Origin: Halomonas sp.
Lineage (GTDB): Bacteria > Pseudomonadota > Gammaproteobacteria > Pseudomonadales > Halomonadaceae
Assembly: GCA_007129225.1 (NCBI GenBank)
Contig: SKVX01000492.1
Location: 1-11,573, forward strand
Reading direction: 5' to 3'
Length of the DNA: 11,573 nt
The position numbers and the translations under genes were made by a program. The number at the start of each line of letters is the position of its first letter. Position 1 is the first letter of the stretch. Positions 1 to 6,766 of the stretch are shown here, in pieces. Below the pieces are notes generated by a model. The model ran no database searches and had not been told where the DNA came from. It was given only the letters and a program-made list of their open reading frames with translations.

Positions 1-634
1 AGCGCGCTTCGAGTTCGGCAACCTGCTCCGGCGTCAGGCAGCGCGGGTTCTCCCCGCGCAGCAGCAGGAACAGCCTGGCGGTCTCTTCCAGCTCCTCGGT
101 GGCGTAGACCGCCGCCTCCAGCGTCTTGCCGGCCACCACAGGGCCATGGTTGGCCAGCAGCACCGCGCTGTGCTTGCCTGCCAGCCCGCGCACCGCGTCA
201 CCCAGCGCAGGGTCGCCGGGCAGGTGGTAGGGCACCAGGGGCAGCTTGCCCACCCGCATCACGTAGTAGGCGGTCAACGGAGGGATGCAGTCGCAGGGGT
301 CGACCTGCGGCAGGCAGGAGACGGCCACCGAATGGGTCGAGTGCAGGTGCACGATGGCACCGGAGCTGGGCCGCTCCTCATACATCGCCATGTGCAGGAA
401 GCTCTCCTTGGTGGGCCGGTCACCGCTCAGCAGCCGGCCTTGCTCGTCTAGCCTCGAGATACGGGCGGGATCGAGCCGCCCCAGGCAGGCATTGGTCGGC
501 GTCATCAGCCAGCCGCCATCGTCCAGCCGCACGCTGATATTGCCGCTGGAGCCCATGGTCAGGCCTCGCGAGAAGAGCGATTCGCCGAGGATCGCGATCT
601 GCTCGCGCAGGCCGTTCTCGTCGTGCACGCTCAT
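1..634 (-). CDS. otnC: 3-oxo-tetronate 4-phosphate decarboxylase, class II aldolase family (3' end cut by window)
   Basis: The frame is open from an ATG at 634 to the window edge, giving 211 residues with no stop. Family members are about 210-220 aa, so only a few C-terminal residues are missing. Class II aldolase/adducin features are all present: a GSSGNIS phosphate-binding loop near residues 28-34, Glu77 in TKES, the metal pair His96 and His98 (HLHSTHS), and a third metal His163 in ANHGP. OtnC proteins decarboxylate 3-oxo-tetronate 4-phosphate to dihydroxyacetone phosphate in the cytoplasm. The ATG overlaps the otnK stop (ATGA) and has a GGAGGG Shine-Dalgarno inside otnK (641-646, 6 nt spacing), so translation is probably coupled. 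The kinase and dehydrogenase neighbours support OtnC over a fuculose- or ribulose-phosphate aldolase, which shares the same fold and metal site. Confidence 0.9.
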   Translation of the reverse strand, partial: MSVHDENGLREQIAILGESLFSRGLTMGSSGNISVRLDDGGWLMTPTNACLGRLDPARISRLDEQGRLLSGDRPTKESFLHMAMYEERPSSGAIVHLHSTHSVAVSCLPQVDPCDCIPPLTAYYVMRVGKLPLVPYHLPGDPALGDAVRGLAGKHSAVLLANHGPVVAGKTLEAAVYATEELEETARLFLLLRGENPRCLTPEQVAELEAR

Positions 635-1941
635 GGCGCGCCCTCCGTCGTAAGTACCTCGAAGGCACGGGTAAAGAAATCGGTGTCGCCGAAATTCCCG
701 GACTTCAGTGCCAGTGACAGCGGCGCCTCGCGCCCGGCCAGGGTGGCCTGGGTCCAGGGGACACCCGGGGCGATCTGCTCGCCGATGCGCATGGCGCGCA
801 CTCCCAGGGCCGAGACCACAGCCCCGGCCGTTTCGCCACCTGCCACCACCAGCCGCCCGACCCCTTCGGCGACCAGACTGCTGGCAAGTGTGCTCAGCGC
901 CGCTTCGACCAGCCTGCCGGCCCGCTCGACGCCCAGCGCCTGCTGCGCCTGCCGGACCCGCTCGGCATCGGCAGAGGCGTAGAGCAGCACCGGGCCACCG
1001 CCAGCCAGCGCCCGGCGGGCAAAGGCCAGCGCCTCGCCCAGGTGGGCGTCGCCCTCGGCCAGGGCCTGGGGGTCCAAGGCGAAACCGGAGTGTCGCGCCA
1101 GGAAGTGATCGACCTGGGCCAGCGTTGCCGTCGAACAGCTCCCCGACAGCACCAGGGCACTGCCCGAGGCGGGCGCCAGCTGCCCGGGGTCTGTCAGCTC
1201 ATCGAGCCAGCCACGCTGCCGATACTGCGCCGGCAGCATCTGGCCCAGCCCGGAGCCGCCGGTGACCAGGGCAAAGTCCGCCACGGCAGCCGCCAGGGTG
1301 GCCAGGTCGCCTTCGTCCAGGGTGTCGCAGACTGCCCGGCTAACGCCCTGCTGTGAAAGCTCGTCGAGGTGTCTCCGGGTCGCCTCGCTGCCCTGTGCGA
1401 TCACCGAGCGCGGCACCAGGCCGACGGGCTGAGAAGTCTGCCGCGCCAATACCCGGACCAGGTCGGCATCGCGCATCGGGGTGAGCGGGTGGTGCTGCAT
1501 GCCGCACTCGTTGAGCAGCCGGTCGCCGACGAACAGGTGCCCCTGATAGACCGTTCTCCCGTTGACCGGGAAGGCCGGCACCATCACCGTCTGGCGAGCG
1601 CCGAGTCGCTCGGCCAGGGCATCGCTGACCGGGCCGATATTGCCCTCATCGGTGGAGTCGAAGGTGGAGCAGTACTTGAAGAAGAGCTGACGCACCCCCT
1701 GGGCCTGCAGCCACGCCAGGGCCGCCAGCGAGTCGGCAACGGCCTTGTCGACCGGACAGGAGCGGGACTTCAAGGCGATGACGACGGCATCGACGCCCCG
1801 GCAGGTATCCACCAGCGCTTCGAGCGGATGCTCGGGTACACCGTTCAGCTGCACGCAGCGCATGCCGCCGCGCACCAGGTTGTTGGCCAGGTCGGTGGCC
1901 CCGGTGAAGTCGTCGGCGATGGCGCCCAGTACGATAGCCAC
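631..1941 (-). CDS. otnK: 3-oxo-tetronate 4-kinase (DUF1537 four-carbon acid sugar kinase)
   Basis: This 436-aa protein matches the DUF1537 kinase family in length and motifs. The N-terminal domain starts with the signature IADDFTGATDLANNL (8-22), followed by ALKSRSCP (56-63), FFKYCSTFDSTDEGNIGP (87-104), PAFPVNGRTVYQG (122-134) and GGSGLG (228-233). The C-terminal nucleotide-binding domain carries LSGSCS (265-270), VAGGETAG (366-373) and LKSGNFG (412-418). Members phosphorylate 3-oxo-tetronate (from L-threonate or D-erythronate) at O4 with ATP, making the substrate of the downstream OtnC. The start is GTG, with TCCTCC on the plus strand (GGAGGA) at 1951-1956 as Shine-Dalgarno and only 2 nt after the ltnD stop. 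The family also contains D-threonate and 3-oxo-isoapionate kinases, so the exact substrate is inferred from the neighbours. Confidence 0.93.
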   Translation of the reverse strand: MAIVLGAIADDFTGATDLANNLVRGGMRCVQLNGVPEHPLEALVDTCRGVDAVVIALKSRSCPVDKAVADSLAALAWLQAQGVRQLFFKYCSTFDSTDEGNIGPVSDALAERLGARQTVMVPAFPVNGRTVYQGHLFVGDRLLNECGMQHHPLTPMRDADLVRVLARQTSQPVGLVPRSVIAQGSEATRRHLDELSQQGVSRAVCDTLDEGDLATLAAAVADFALVTGGSGLGQMLPAQYRQRGWLDELTDPGQLAPASGSALVLSGSCSTATLAQVDHFLARHSGFALDPQALAEGDAHLGEALAFARRALAGGGPVLLYASADAERVRQAQQALGVERAGRLVEAALSTLASSLVAEGVGRLVVAGGETAGAVVSALGVRAMRIGEQIAPGVPWTQATLAGREAPLSLALKSGNFGDTDFFTRAFEVLTTEGAP

Positions 1942-1943
1942 GG

Positions 1944-2879
1944 TCAGCTCTCCTCCGCTTCGCCGGCCGCCCCGGGCAGGGTGATGCCCGATAGCCGCTG
2001 GTACACCTTGATGACCGCCGCATCGTCCTCTCGTCCGAAGCCGGCCCCCTTGGCAGCGGTGAACTGCTGCAGGGCGCTGGCGGCCACAGGTGTCGCCATG
2101 GCCAGCTCACGCCCCGTGTCATGAACGATATTGAGATCCTTGACGAAGATGTCCACGGCCGACAGCGGGGTATAGTCGCCGGCCAGGATGTGCGGCACGC
2201 GATTCTCGAACATCCAGGAATTGCCCGCCGAATGGGTGATGACCTCGTGAACGGCCTCGGGGTCGAGCCCCATGCGAATCCCCAGAGCCACGGCCTCCGC
2301 CGCAGCGGCGATATGGACGCCGGCCAGCAGCTGGTTGACCAGTTTCATGCTGGAACCGACCCCCGCTGCATCGCCCAGGCGGTAGACGGTAGCCGCCACG
2401 GCCTCGAGCACCGGCTCGGCCTTGGCGAATGCCGCGGCGGACCCCGACGCCATGACCGAGAGCTGACCGGAGCGGGCCTTGACCGCGCCACCGCTGATCG
2501 GTGCATCGAGCATCTCGAGTCCCTCGGCCGCCAGGCGCTCGCCCAGCCGTCGAGCCACGCTCGGCGCCACCGTGGCACACTGGATCACCAGGCCCCCCGG
2601 TGCCATGCGCCCCACCAGCCCCTGCTCACCGAACAGAACCTGCTCGACCTGGTCCGCATTGACCACGACCACCAGCACCACATCGCAGCGCTCGGCCAGT
2701 TCCGCGGGCGTCGCAACGCCAAGGCCACCGCTCGACTCGAACCGCTGACGCGCCGGCTCGCTCACATCGCAGCCGATGACAGCGCTCCCCTTCTCCAGAA
2801 GGGTCAGCGCCACTCCCATGCCCATGGCCCCGAGCCCAATGACACCGACTCGTGATCCGCCTGCCGACTTGTCGTTCAC
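1944..2879 (-). CDS. ltnD: L-threonate / 2-hydroxyacid dehydrogenase (beta-hydroxyacid dehydrogenase family)
   Basis: This 311-aa protein belongs to the 3-hydroxyisobutyrate / tartronate-semialdehyde reductase superfamily. The N-terminal Rossmann domain has VGVIGLGAMGMG (11-22) for NAD(P) and an acidic Asp38 at the end of beta-2, which favours NAD. The substrate signature DAPISGGAVKARSG lies at 125-138, the catalytic Lys179 is in MKLVNQ, and a second conserved lysine (247) is in FVKDL. Next to otnK and otnC it should oxidise L-threonate to 2-oxo-tetronate (LtnD) or act on D-erythronate in an analogous step. Tartronate-semialdehyde reductase (GlxR/GarR) is the alternative from sequence alone. 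The GTG start is set by an AGGAGG Shine-Dalgarno (plus-strand 2886-2891) 6 nt upstream. It is the first gene of the operon and faces the triple operator array. Confidence 0.85.
   Translation of the reverse strand: MNDKSAGGSRVGVIGLGAMGMGVALTLLEKGSAVIGCDVSEPARQRFESSGGLGVATPAELAERCDVVLVVVVNADQVEQVLFGEQGLVGRMAPGGLVIQCATVAPSVARRLGERLAAEGLEMLDAPISGGAVKARSGQLSVMASGSAAAFAKAEPVLEAVAATVYRLGDAAGVGSSMKLVNQLLAGVHIAAAAEAVALGIRMGLDPEAVHEVITHSAGNSWMFENRVPHILAGDYTPLSAVDIFVKDLNIVHDTGRELAMATPVAASALQQFTAAKGAGFGREDDAAVIKVYQRLSGITLPGAAGEAEES
1951..1956 (-). promoter_or_regulatory. Ribosome binding site fixing the GTG start of otnK
   Basis: The minus strand reads GGAGGA within the last codons of ltnD, 9 nt before the GTG at 1941. 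This supports translation of otnK from GTG, probably coupled to ltnD. Confidence 0.7.
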
Positions 2880-2885
2880 CTGTCG

Positions 2886-2891
2886 CCTCCT
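2886..2891 (-). promoter_or_regulatory. Ribosome binding site fixing the GTG start of ltnD
   Basis: The minus strand reads AGGAGG, then 6 nt, then GTG at 2879. No ATG in frame is as well placed, so GTG is the probable start. Confidence 0.75.
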
Positions 2892-2914
2892 GTCCGGTTG
2901 CTGTCAGTGCCAGC

Positions 2915-2958
2915 GTGTTAGCCCTGCGATGTTAGCGCTATCATGTTAGCGCTAACAT
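2915..2958. promoter_or_regulatory. Tandem LacI/GntR-type operators between ltnD operon and its regulator
   Basis: A perfect 16-bp palindrome ATGTTAGCGCTAACAT occupies 2943-2958. A second copy with one mismatch, ATGTTAGCGCTATCAT, occupies 2929-2944 and shares two bases with the first. A third, degenerate copy GTGTTAGCCCTGCGAT occupies 2915-2930; its left half-site is good and its right half is eroded. All three start points are 14 bp apart. LacI-family proteins bind such CG-centred palindromes, and the pattern closely resembles the gluconate GntR operator type. The adjacent divergent LacI-family gene is the obvious ligand, so the sites should control ltnD-otnK-otnC and probably the regulator itself. 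I could not assign a convincing -35/-10 pair on either strand here. Confidence 0.85.
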
Positions 2959-2998
2959 AGTTTTAGATGATCGCCAGTGCAGCAGCAAGTGAAGTGCC

Positions 2999-3004
2999 AA
3001 GGAG
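2999..3004 (+). promoter_or_regulatory. Ribosome binding site deciding the regulator start
   Basis: AAGGAG lies 8 nt before the ATG at 3013. The in-frame GTG at 2977 would put this site inside the coding region and has no comparable site of its own. Confidence 0.8.
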
Positions 3005-3012
3005 TACGACTA

Positions 3013-4044
3013 ATGTCGGACAAGCGAAGGTCGACACGCCGCCGGCGCGGCTCGGAACAACCCACCCTGCAGCAGGTGGCGGATGCCGCCGGCGTCTCGG
3101 CGATTACGGTATCGCGAGCGCTGAACGCGCCCGAACGCGTCAATGCCGCCACCCGGATCAAGGTCCTCGCCACCGTCGAGCGACTTGGCTATGTACCGAA
3201 CCTGGTGGCCGGCAGCCTCGCCTCGGCTCGCTCGCGCTTTATTGCGGTGATCGTGCCGTCACTGGCCAACGCCGTCTTCATCGAGGTCATCCATGGGCTA
3301 CAGGAGACCTTCGAGCGCGAGGGCTATCAGATCCTGCTCGGCAACACCGACTACGACATCGAGCGTGAATACCAGCTGATTCGCACCTTCCTCGGCTGGT
3401 CCTGCTCGGCGCTGGTCACCGCCGGCCTGCGCCACAGCGAAGCGTGCCGCAGCCTGCTGACCCACTGGGACAAGCCGATCATGGAGGTGATGGAACTGGG
3501 TGACGCCCTCGACCTGAATGTGGGCCTGGATCATCACGAAGCCGGGCGCTGCATGGCGAGGCACCTGCTGGCGCAGCAATACCGGTCCGTCGTCTATGTG
3601 GGCGCCTGCCTTGACCGGGACTACCGGGCCAGGATGCGCTTCGAGGGTCATCGCGAGGTGCTGCATGCCGCAGGACTGGAGGCACCGATGATCGAGCTGG
3701 ACCAGCTGGGCAGCCTGGATGCCGGTGCTACCGGGCTCGAGCGTGTGCTGTCGCGGTATCCGAGCACCAACGCCATCCATTTCGCCAACGACGACCTGGC
3801 CACCGGCGCACTGCTGAGGGCCCAGCGGCTGGGCATGACCATACCGGGCGACATCGCCATCGCCGGCTTCAACGGACTGCCCCTGGGCCAGCATGTCACC
3901 CCGCGGCTGACCACCATCCGCTCCCCCCGGGAAAACATGGGAAGGCTGGCGGCAGAGGAGGTGTTGAAACGACTCGACGCCAAGCGGGTGACGCGTCGGC
4001 GCCACGACGTGGGCTTCGAGCTGCTGGTCGGTGACAGTACCTGA
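3013..4044 (+). CDS. LacI-family transcriptional regulator, GntR (gluconate)-like
   Basis: From the ATG at 3013 this is a 343-aa LacI-family repressor. A basic N-terminus (KRRSTRRRRG) precedes the helix-turn-helix TLQQVADAAGVSAITVSRAL (18-37) and the hinge helix around NLVAGSLASARS (63-74). The periplasmic-binding-protein-like effector domain runs from about residue 76 to the end, with typical stretches such as NVGLDHHEAGR (169-179), FANDDLATGAL (257-267) and IAIAGFNGLPLGQ (281-293). Overall it resembles E. coli GntR, which senses gluconate. It is divergent from ltnD-otnK-otnC and next to the 14-bp-spaced operator array, so a C4 aldonic acid or phosphorylated intermediate is a reasonable inducer guess. 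The in-frame GTG at 2977 is rejected because the better Shine-Dalgarno precedes 3013. Confidence 0.92.
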   Translation: MSDKRRSTRRRRGSEQPTLQQVADAAGVSAITVSRALNAPERVNAATRIKVLATVERLGYVPNLVAGSLASARSRFIAVIVPSLANAVFIEVIHGLQETFEREGYQILLGNTDYDIEREYQLIRTFLGWSCSALVTAGLRHSEACRSLLTHWDKPIMEVMELGDALDLNVGLDHHEAGRCMARHLLAQQYRSVVYVGACLDRDYRARMRFEGHREVLHAAGLEAPMIELDQLGSLDAGATGLERVLSRYPSTNAIHFANDDLATGALLRAQRLGMTIPGDIAIAGFNGLPLGQHVTPRLTTIRSPRENMGRLAAEEVLKRLDAKRVTRRRHDVGFELLVGDST

Positions 4045-4067
4045 GGCACCGCCGCCAGCCGAGCCAT

Positions 4068-4096
4068 TTGGCCTCCCGGCGCGAGCCACCTATGCT
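4068..4096 (+). promoter_or_regulatory. Candidate sigma-70 promoter for the VTT membrane protein
   Basis: TTGGCC (4068-4073) and TATGCT (4091-4096) each match the -35 and -10 consensus at 4 of 6 positions and are separated by 17 bp. Transcription would start near 4103, leaving a leader of about 20 nt before the ATG at 4126. It lies in the 81-bp gap after the regulator gene, where I see no clear intrinsic terminator. This is a pattern match only. Confidence 0.4.
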
Positions 4097-4125
4097 TTAG
4101 CCTTACCCCTGCGCAGATCGCAACG

Positions 4126-4815
4126 ATGCCGCGTTCGGCCCTCATCATCCTCGCTTCTCTTGCGGTCCTCGTCCCGCTGGGGCTGCTATGGCAATGGCTG
4201 GCTGCACGAGACCTGTTCGATGCCAACACCCTGTTCGCCTTGCTGCAGGGTTCGCTGGCCTGGCGCGACCGGCCCTGGGCCGGTGTCGTGGTGGTCGCGG
4301 TCTTCTTGACCGCCTCACTGGTGCTTTTCCCGCTCAGCGTGCTGGTGATACTGGCGGGCCTGATCTTCGGCCCGGTGTGGGGGTTCGTCTATTCGTTCAT
4401 CGGTACGCTTCTGGGTGCGATTGCCACGTTCTGGCTCGGGCGCTGGCTGGGGCGCGACGCCCTGCTGCGCTACGGCGGAAAGCGGCTGCTAGGGCTTTCG
4501 CGCTACCTGGCCGGGCGAGGCGTGCGCACCATAACCCTGCTCAATCTCTTGCCCCTGGCGCCATACACGCTGACCAATCTGCTAGCCGGCGCCTTTCACA
4601 TCCGTTTTCGCGACTACCTGCTGGGCACCCTGATCGGTGCCACGCCAGGGCTGGCCGGCATCATCCTGCTCAGCAGCCAGCTCGGCTCGCTGCTCTCCGC
4701 CGAGGATCGTCAGGAGCTCGCCTGGGCGGGCGCTGGCGTCATCGCGGGCCTGGCCTTGCTGTACGGTCTCAAGCGCTATGCCGAGGCCCGCCAACGGCGC
4801 CGACACCGAAGCTGA
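4126..4815 (+). CDS. TVP38/TMEM64 (VTT domain, DedA-like) integral membrane protein
   Basis: This 229-aa hydrophobic protein has membrane segments near residues 5-25, 52-80, 84-108, 134-158, 165-188 and 198-214. The VTT/DedA signature is visible: LFPLSVLVILAGLIFGPVWG (67-86) followed by GTLLGAIATFWLGRWLGRD (93-111), with the glycine-rich reentrant loop and conserved GRxLGR arginines, then NLLPLAPYTLTNLLAG (140-155) in the second half. The C-terminus is short, basic and cytoplasmic (ARQRRRHRS). DedA/VTT proteins are implicated in lipid scrambling, undecaprenyl-phosphate recycling and proton-coupled membrane homeostasis; the TVP38 branch has no firm bacterial function. It stands alone, converges with the LysR gene (12 nt apart) and has no evident link to the neighbouring sugar-acid genes. 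The Shine-Dalgarno before the ATG is weak. Confidence 0.85.
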   Translation: MPRSALIILASLAVLVPLGLLWQWLAARDLFDANTLFALLQGSLAWRDRPWAGVVVVAVFLTASLVLFPLSVLVILAGLIFGPVWGFVYSFIGTLLGAIATFWLGRWLGRDALLRYGGKRLLGLSRYLAGRGVRTITLLNLLPLAPYTLTNLLAGAFHIRFRDYLLGTLIGATPGLAGIILLSSQLGSLLSAEDRQELAWAGAGVIAGLALLYGLKRYAEARQRRRHRS

Positions 4816-4827
4816 ACCCACCGGCCA

Positions 4828-5748
4828 TCAGCTTTCGCCCGCCATGGCCGGCACCCTCCCCGGGATTTCCCGTTCGAGGAAGTCGACGAAGGTGCGAATG
4901 CGAGCGGGAACATGCCGCCGTTGCTGATAGACGGCATGAAAATCGGCCCGCACCCCTTGCCACTCGGGGAGCAGCTCGATCAGGGCACCCCTTGCCAGGT
5001 GCTCGTGCACGTCCCACCAGGAGCGCAGTGCGATCCCATGACCATCCAGCGCCAGCCCCACGATCACCTCGCCATCATTGCTGGCCAGCGGCCCCGCCAC
5101 CTTGACCGCCTGCTCGACATCGCCACCGCGGTGGCAGAACCGCCACACCGCGTAGTCGCTCTCGTTTTCGCGCAGGACCAGGCAGGGGTGAGCCGTCAGG
5201 TCGTTCAACGAGGCGAGCGGCGCCATGCGCGACACATAGGCGGGTGCGGCGCACAGCACCCGGCGGTTGGCGAGGATGCGCCGAGCGACCAGGCGCGAAT
5301 CGGGTGGCTCGCCCACGCGTATGCCGATATCGAATCCCTGGTCGCCGAGACTCAGCGGGTAGTTGCTCAGTTCGAGCACACCCTCGACGCCGGGGTGCCG
5401 GATGCAGAAGGCCGAGAGCAGCGGTGCCACATGGTGCCGTCCGAAGCCGAAGGTGGCGTTGACCCGCAGCGGCCCGGACAGCGCCGCCTGTTGCTCGCCC
5501 AGGGCCTCTTCCAGCTCGGCGAGCTCCTCCAGGATTGCCGACCCCCGCGCCAGGTAGCGCTCCCCTTCGGCGGTGAGGTTCAGCCTGCGCGTGGTGCGGC
5601 TGGCCAGCTCCACACCGAGACGCGCCTCAAGCACCTTGAGGCGCTTGCTGACCGCCGACAGCGATAGCCCCAGCTCCCTGGCCGTGGCGGTAAGGCTACC
5701 GGCGCGAGCCAGCTGCCGGAAGAAGGCGAGATCGTCGAGCTGCGCCAT
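4828..5748 (-). CDS. LysR-family transcriptional regulator (DmlR-like)
   Basis: This 306-aa protein has the standard LysR layout. The winged helix-turn-helix occupies residues 1-60, with the recognition region LTATARELGLSLSAVSKRLKVLEARLG (19-45) and RTTRRLNLTAEGERYL (51-66), followed by a linker helix of about 25 residues. The effector-binding domain starts around LSGPLRVNATFGFG (90-103) and includes FDIGIRVGEPPDSRLVARRI. It resembles the DmlR subgroup, whose E. coli member activates the D-malate dehydrogenase gene dmlA. It is transcribed away from the hydrolase-dehydrogenase operon, the usual arrangement of a LysR activator and its target. The inducer is probably a small hydroxy-acid such as D-malate or tartrate (inference). 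The ATG at 5748 has only a weak upstream purine tract. Confidence 0.92.
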   Translation of the reverse strand: MAQLDDLAFFRQLARAGSLTATARELGLSLSAVSKRLKVLEARLGVELASRTTRRLNLTAEGERYLARGSAILEELAELEEALGEQQAALSGPLRVNATFGFGRHHVAPLLSAFCIRHPGVEGVLELSNYPLSLGDQGFDIGIRVGEPPDSRLVARRILANRRVLCAAPAYVSRMAPLASLNDLTAHPCLVLRENESDYAVWRFCHRGGDVEQAVKVAGPLASNDGEVIVGLALDGHGIALRSWWDVHEHLARGALIELLPEWQGVRADFHAVYQQRRHVPARIRTFVDFLEREIPGRVPAMAGES

Positions 5749-5769
5749 GCTTTCTACACCTTAATTCAA

Positions 5770-5779
5770 CAATATATTG
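5770..5779. promoter_or_regulatory. AT-rich palindrome in the LysR/hydrolase divergent region
   Basis: CAATATATTG is a perfect 10-bp inverted repeat 21 bp upstream of the LysR start, inside the 126-bp gap between the divergent genes. LysR proteins bind short interrupted dyads at this location in autoregulated divergent pairs, so it is a candidate regulator site. On the plus strand, TACACT at 5815-5820 could be a -10 for the hydrolase operon, but no good -35 accompanies it, which fits an activated promoter. Confidence 0.4.
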
Positions 5780-5862
5780 CCATTGAGCCTGATTATCCCT
5801 TTCCTGCCAATGACTACACTGTTCTCACCATCCTGAATCGTGTTCGCTTGAATCGATCAGAC

Positions 5863-5867
5863 AGGAG
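5863..5867 (+). promoter_or_regulatory. Ribosome binding site deciding the hydrolase start
   Basis: AGGAG is followed after 7 nt by the ATG at 5875. The in-frame TTG at 5848 lies upstream of this site and has no equally good site itself. Confidence 0.75.
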
Positions 5868-5874
5868 CACCGCC

Positions 5875-6756
5875 ATGTTCGAGGAGTATCGATCATTCTC
5901 GATCGACAATAACGGTATCCGCATACCCGGCCTCATCGGCGGCTCGGGGCCTCCGTTGTTGCTGCTTCACGGCCACCCCCAGACCCATCTGATATGGCAC
6001 CGCCTGGCCGAGTCGCTGGCACGCCACTTCACGGTGGTCGCAACCGATCTGCGTGGCTACGGCGATGCCTCCAAGCCTCCCGGCGAGCCGGATCACGCCA
6101 ACTACAGCAAACGGGCCATGGCCGCCGACCAGGTCGCGGTAATGCACGAACTGGGCTTCGAACGCTTCCTGCTCTGTGGCCACGACCGGGGCGGACGGGT
6201 GGCCCACCGCCTGGCCATGGACCACCCCGAGGCGGTGGAGAAGCTGATGCTGCTGGATATCGCTCCCACCCTGGCAATGTACGAGAAGACCGACCGTACC
6301 TTCGCCACCGCCTACTTCCACTGGTTCTTCCTGATCCAGCCGGCACCATTGCCGGAAACACTGATCGAGGCATCCCCGGCCGACTACATCACACGCACCA
6401 TGGGCGGACGTCACGCCAACCTCGATACCTTCGACCCGGCCGCCATCGTCGAGTACCAGCGTTGCCTGGCCCAGCCAGGAGCCGCCCATGCACTGTGCGA
6501 GGACTATCGCGCCTCGAATACCATCGACCTGGAACACGACAGCGCCGACCGCGAGGCCGGGCACCGCATCGCCTGCCCCGTGAGGGTGTTATGGGGACAG
6601 CACGGCATCATCGAGCGCTGTTTCGACCCGCTGGCGGAGTGGCGCGCCGTCGCCGAGCGGGTCGACGGCGAGGCCCTGCCCTGTGGCCACTACATTCCCG
6701 AGGAAGCACCGAGTGCGCTGCACGACCATATCCTTCAATTCATGAAAACCGCATGA
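5875..6756 (+). CDS. Alpha/beta hydrolase of the fluoroacetate dehalogenase type
   Basis: From the ATG at 5875 this is a 293-aa alpha/beta hydrolase closely resembling fluoroacetate dehalogenases. The nucleophile Asp104 sits in CGHDRGGRVAHRL, with carboxylate-binding Arg105 and Arg108. Asp128 (LLDIAPT) and His272 (CGHYIPEEAP) complete the triad. In the cap, His149-Trp150 (YFHWFFLIQPAPLPE) and Tyr211 (CEDYRAS) match the halide-pocket residues described for fluoroacetate dehalogenases. These enzymes displace halide from 2-haloacids by aspartyl-ester chemistry; the same fold includes epoxide hydrolases. One difference is His34 in LHGHPQTH where defluorinases have Phe, so defluorination is not assured. 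The gene is first in an operon with dmlA, 10 nt apart. Its substrate may be a halo- or epoxy-acid that yields malate or tartrate (inference). Confidence 0.85.
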   Translation: MFEEYRSFSIDNNGIRIPGLIGGSGPPLLLLHGHPQTHLIWHRLAESLARHFTVVATDLRGYGDASKPPGEPDHANYSKRAMAADQVAVMHELGFERFLLCGHDRGGRVAHRLAMDHPEAVEKLMLLDIAPTLAMYEKTDRTFATAYFHWFFLIQPAPLPETLIEASPADYITRTMGGRHANLDTFDPAAIVEYQRCLAQPGAAHALCEDYRASNTIDLEHDSADREAGHRIACPVRVLWGQHGIIERCFDPLAEWRAVAERVDGEALPCGHYIPEEAPSALHDHILQFMKTA

Positions 6757-6766
6757 GGAACCGACC

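Noticed and set aside
2977..3012. GTG at 2977 as start of the LacI-family regulator
   Set aside because: The 12 extra residues lie before the family N-terminus and overlap the AAGGAG Shine-Dalgarno that serves the ATG at 3013.
4057..4080. Stem-loop GCCGAG...CTCCCGGC after the LacI-family gene as a terminator
   Set aside because: The stem needs bulges, has no following T-tract and overlaps the candidate promoter of the next gene.
3298..4089. 263-aa minus-strand frame opposite the LacI-family gene
   Set aside because: Antisense shadow with no family features; the plus-strand product has a full LacI architecture.
5848..5874. TTG at 5848 as start of the hydrolase
   Set aside because: AGGAG at 5863-5867 points to the ATG at 5875, and that length agrees with fluoroacetate-dehalogenase numbering (Asp104, Asp128, His149).
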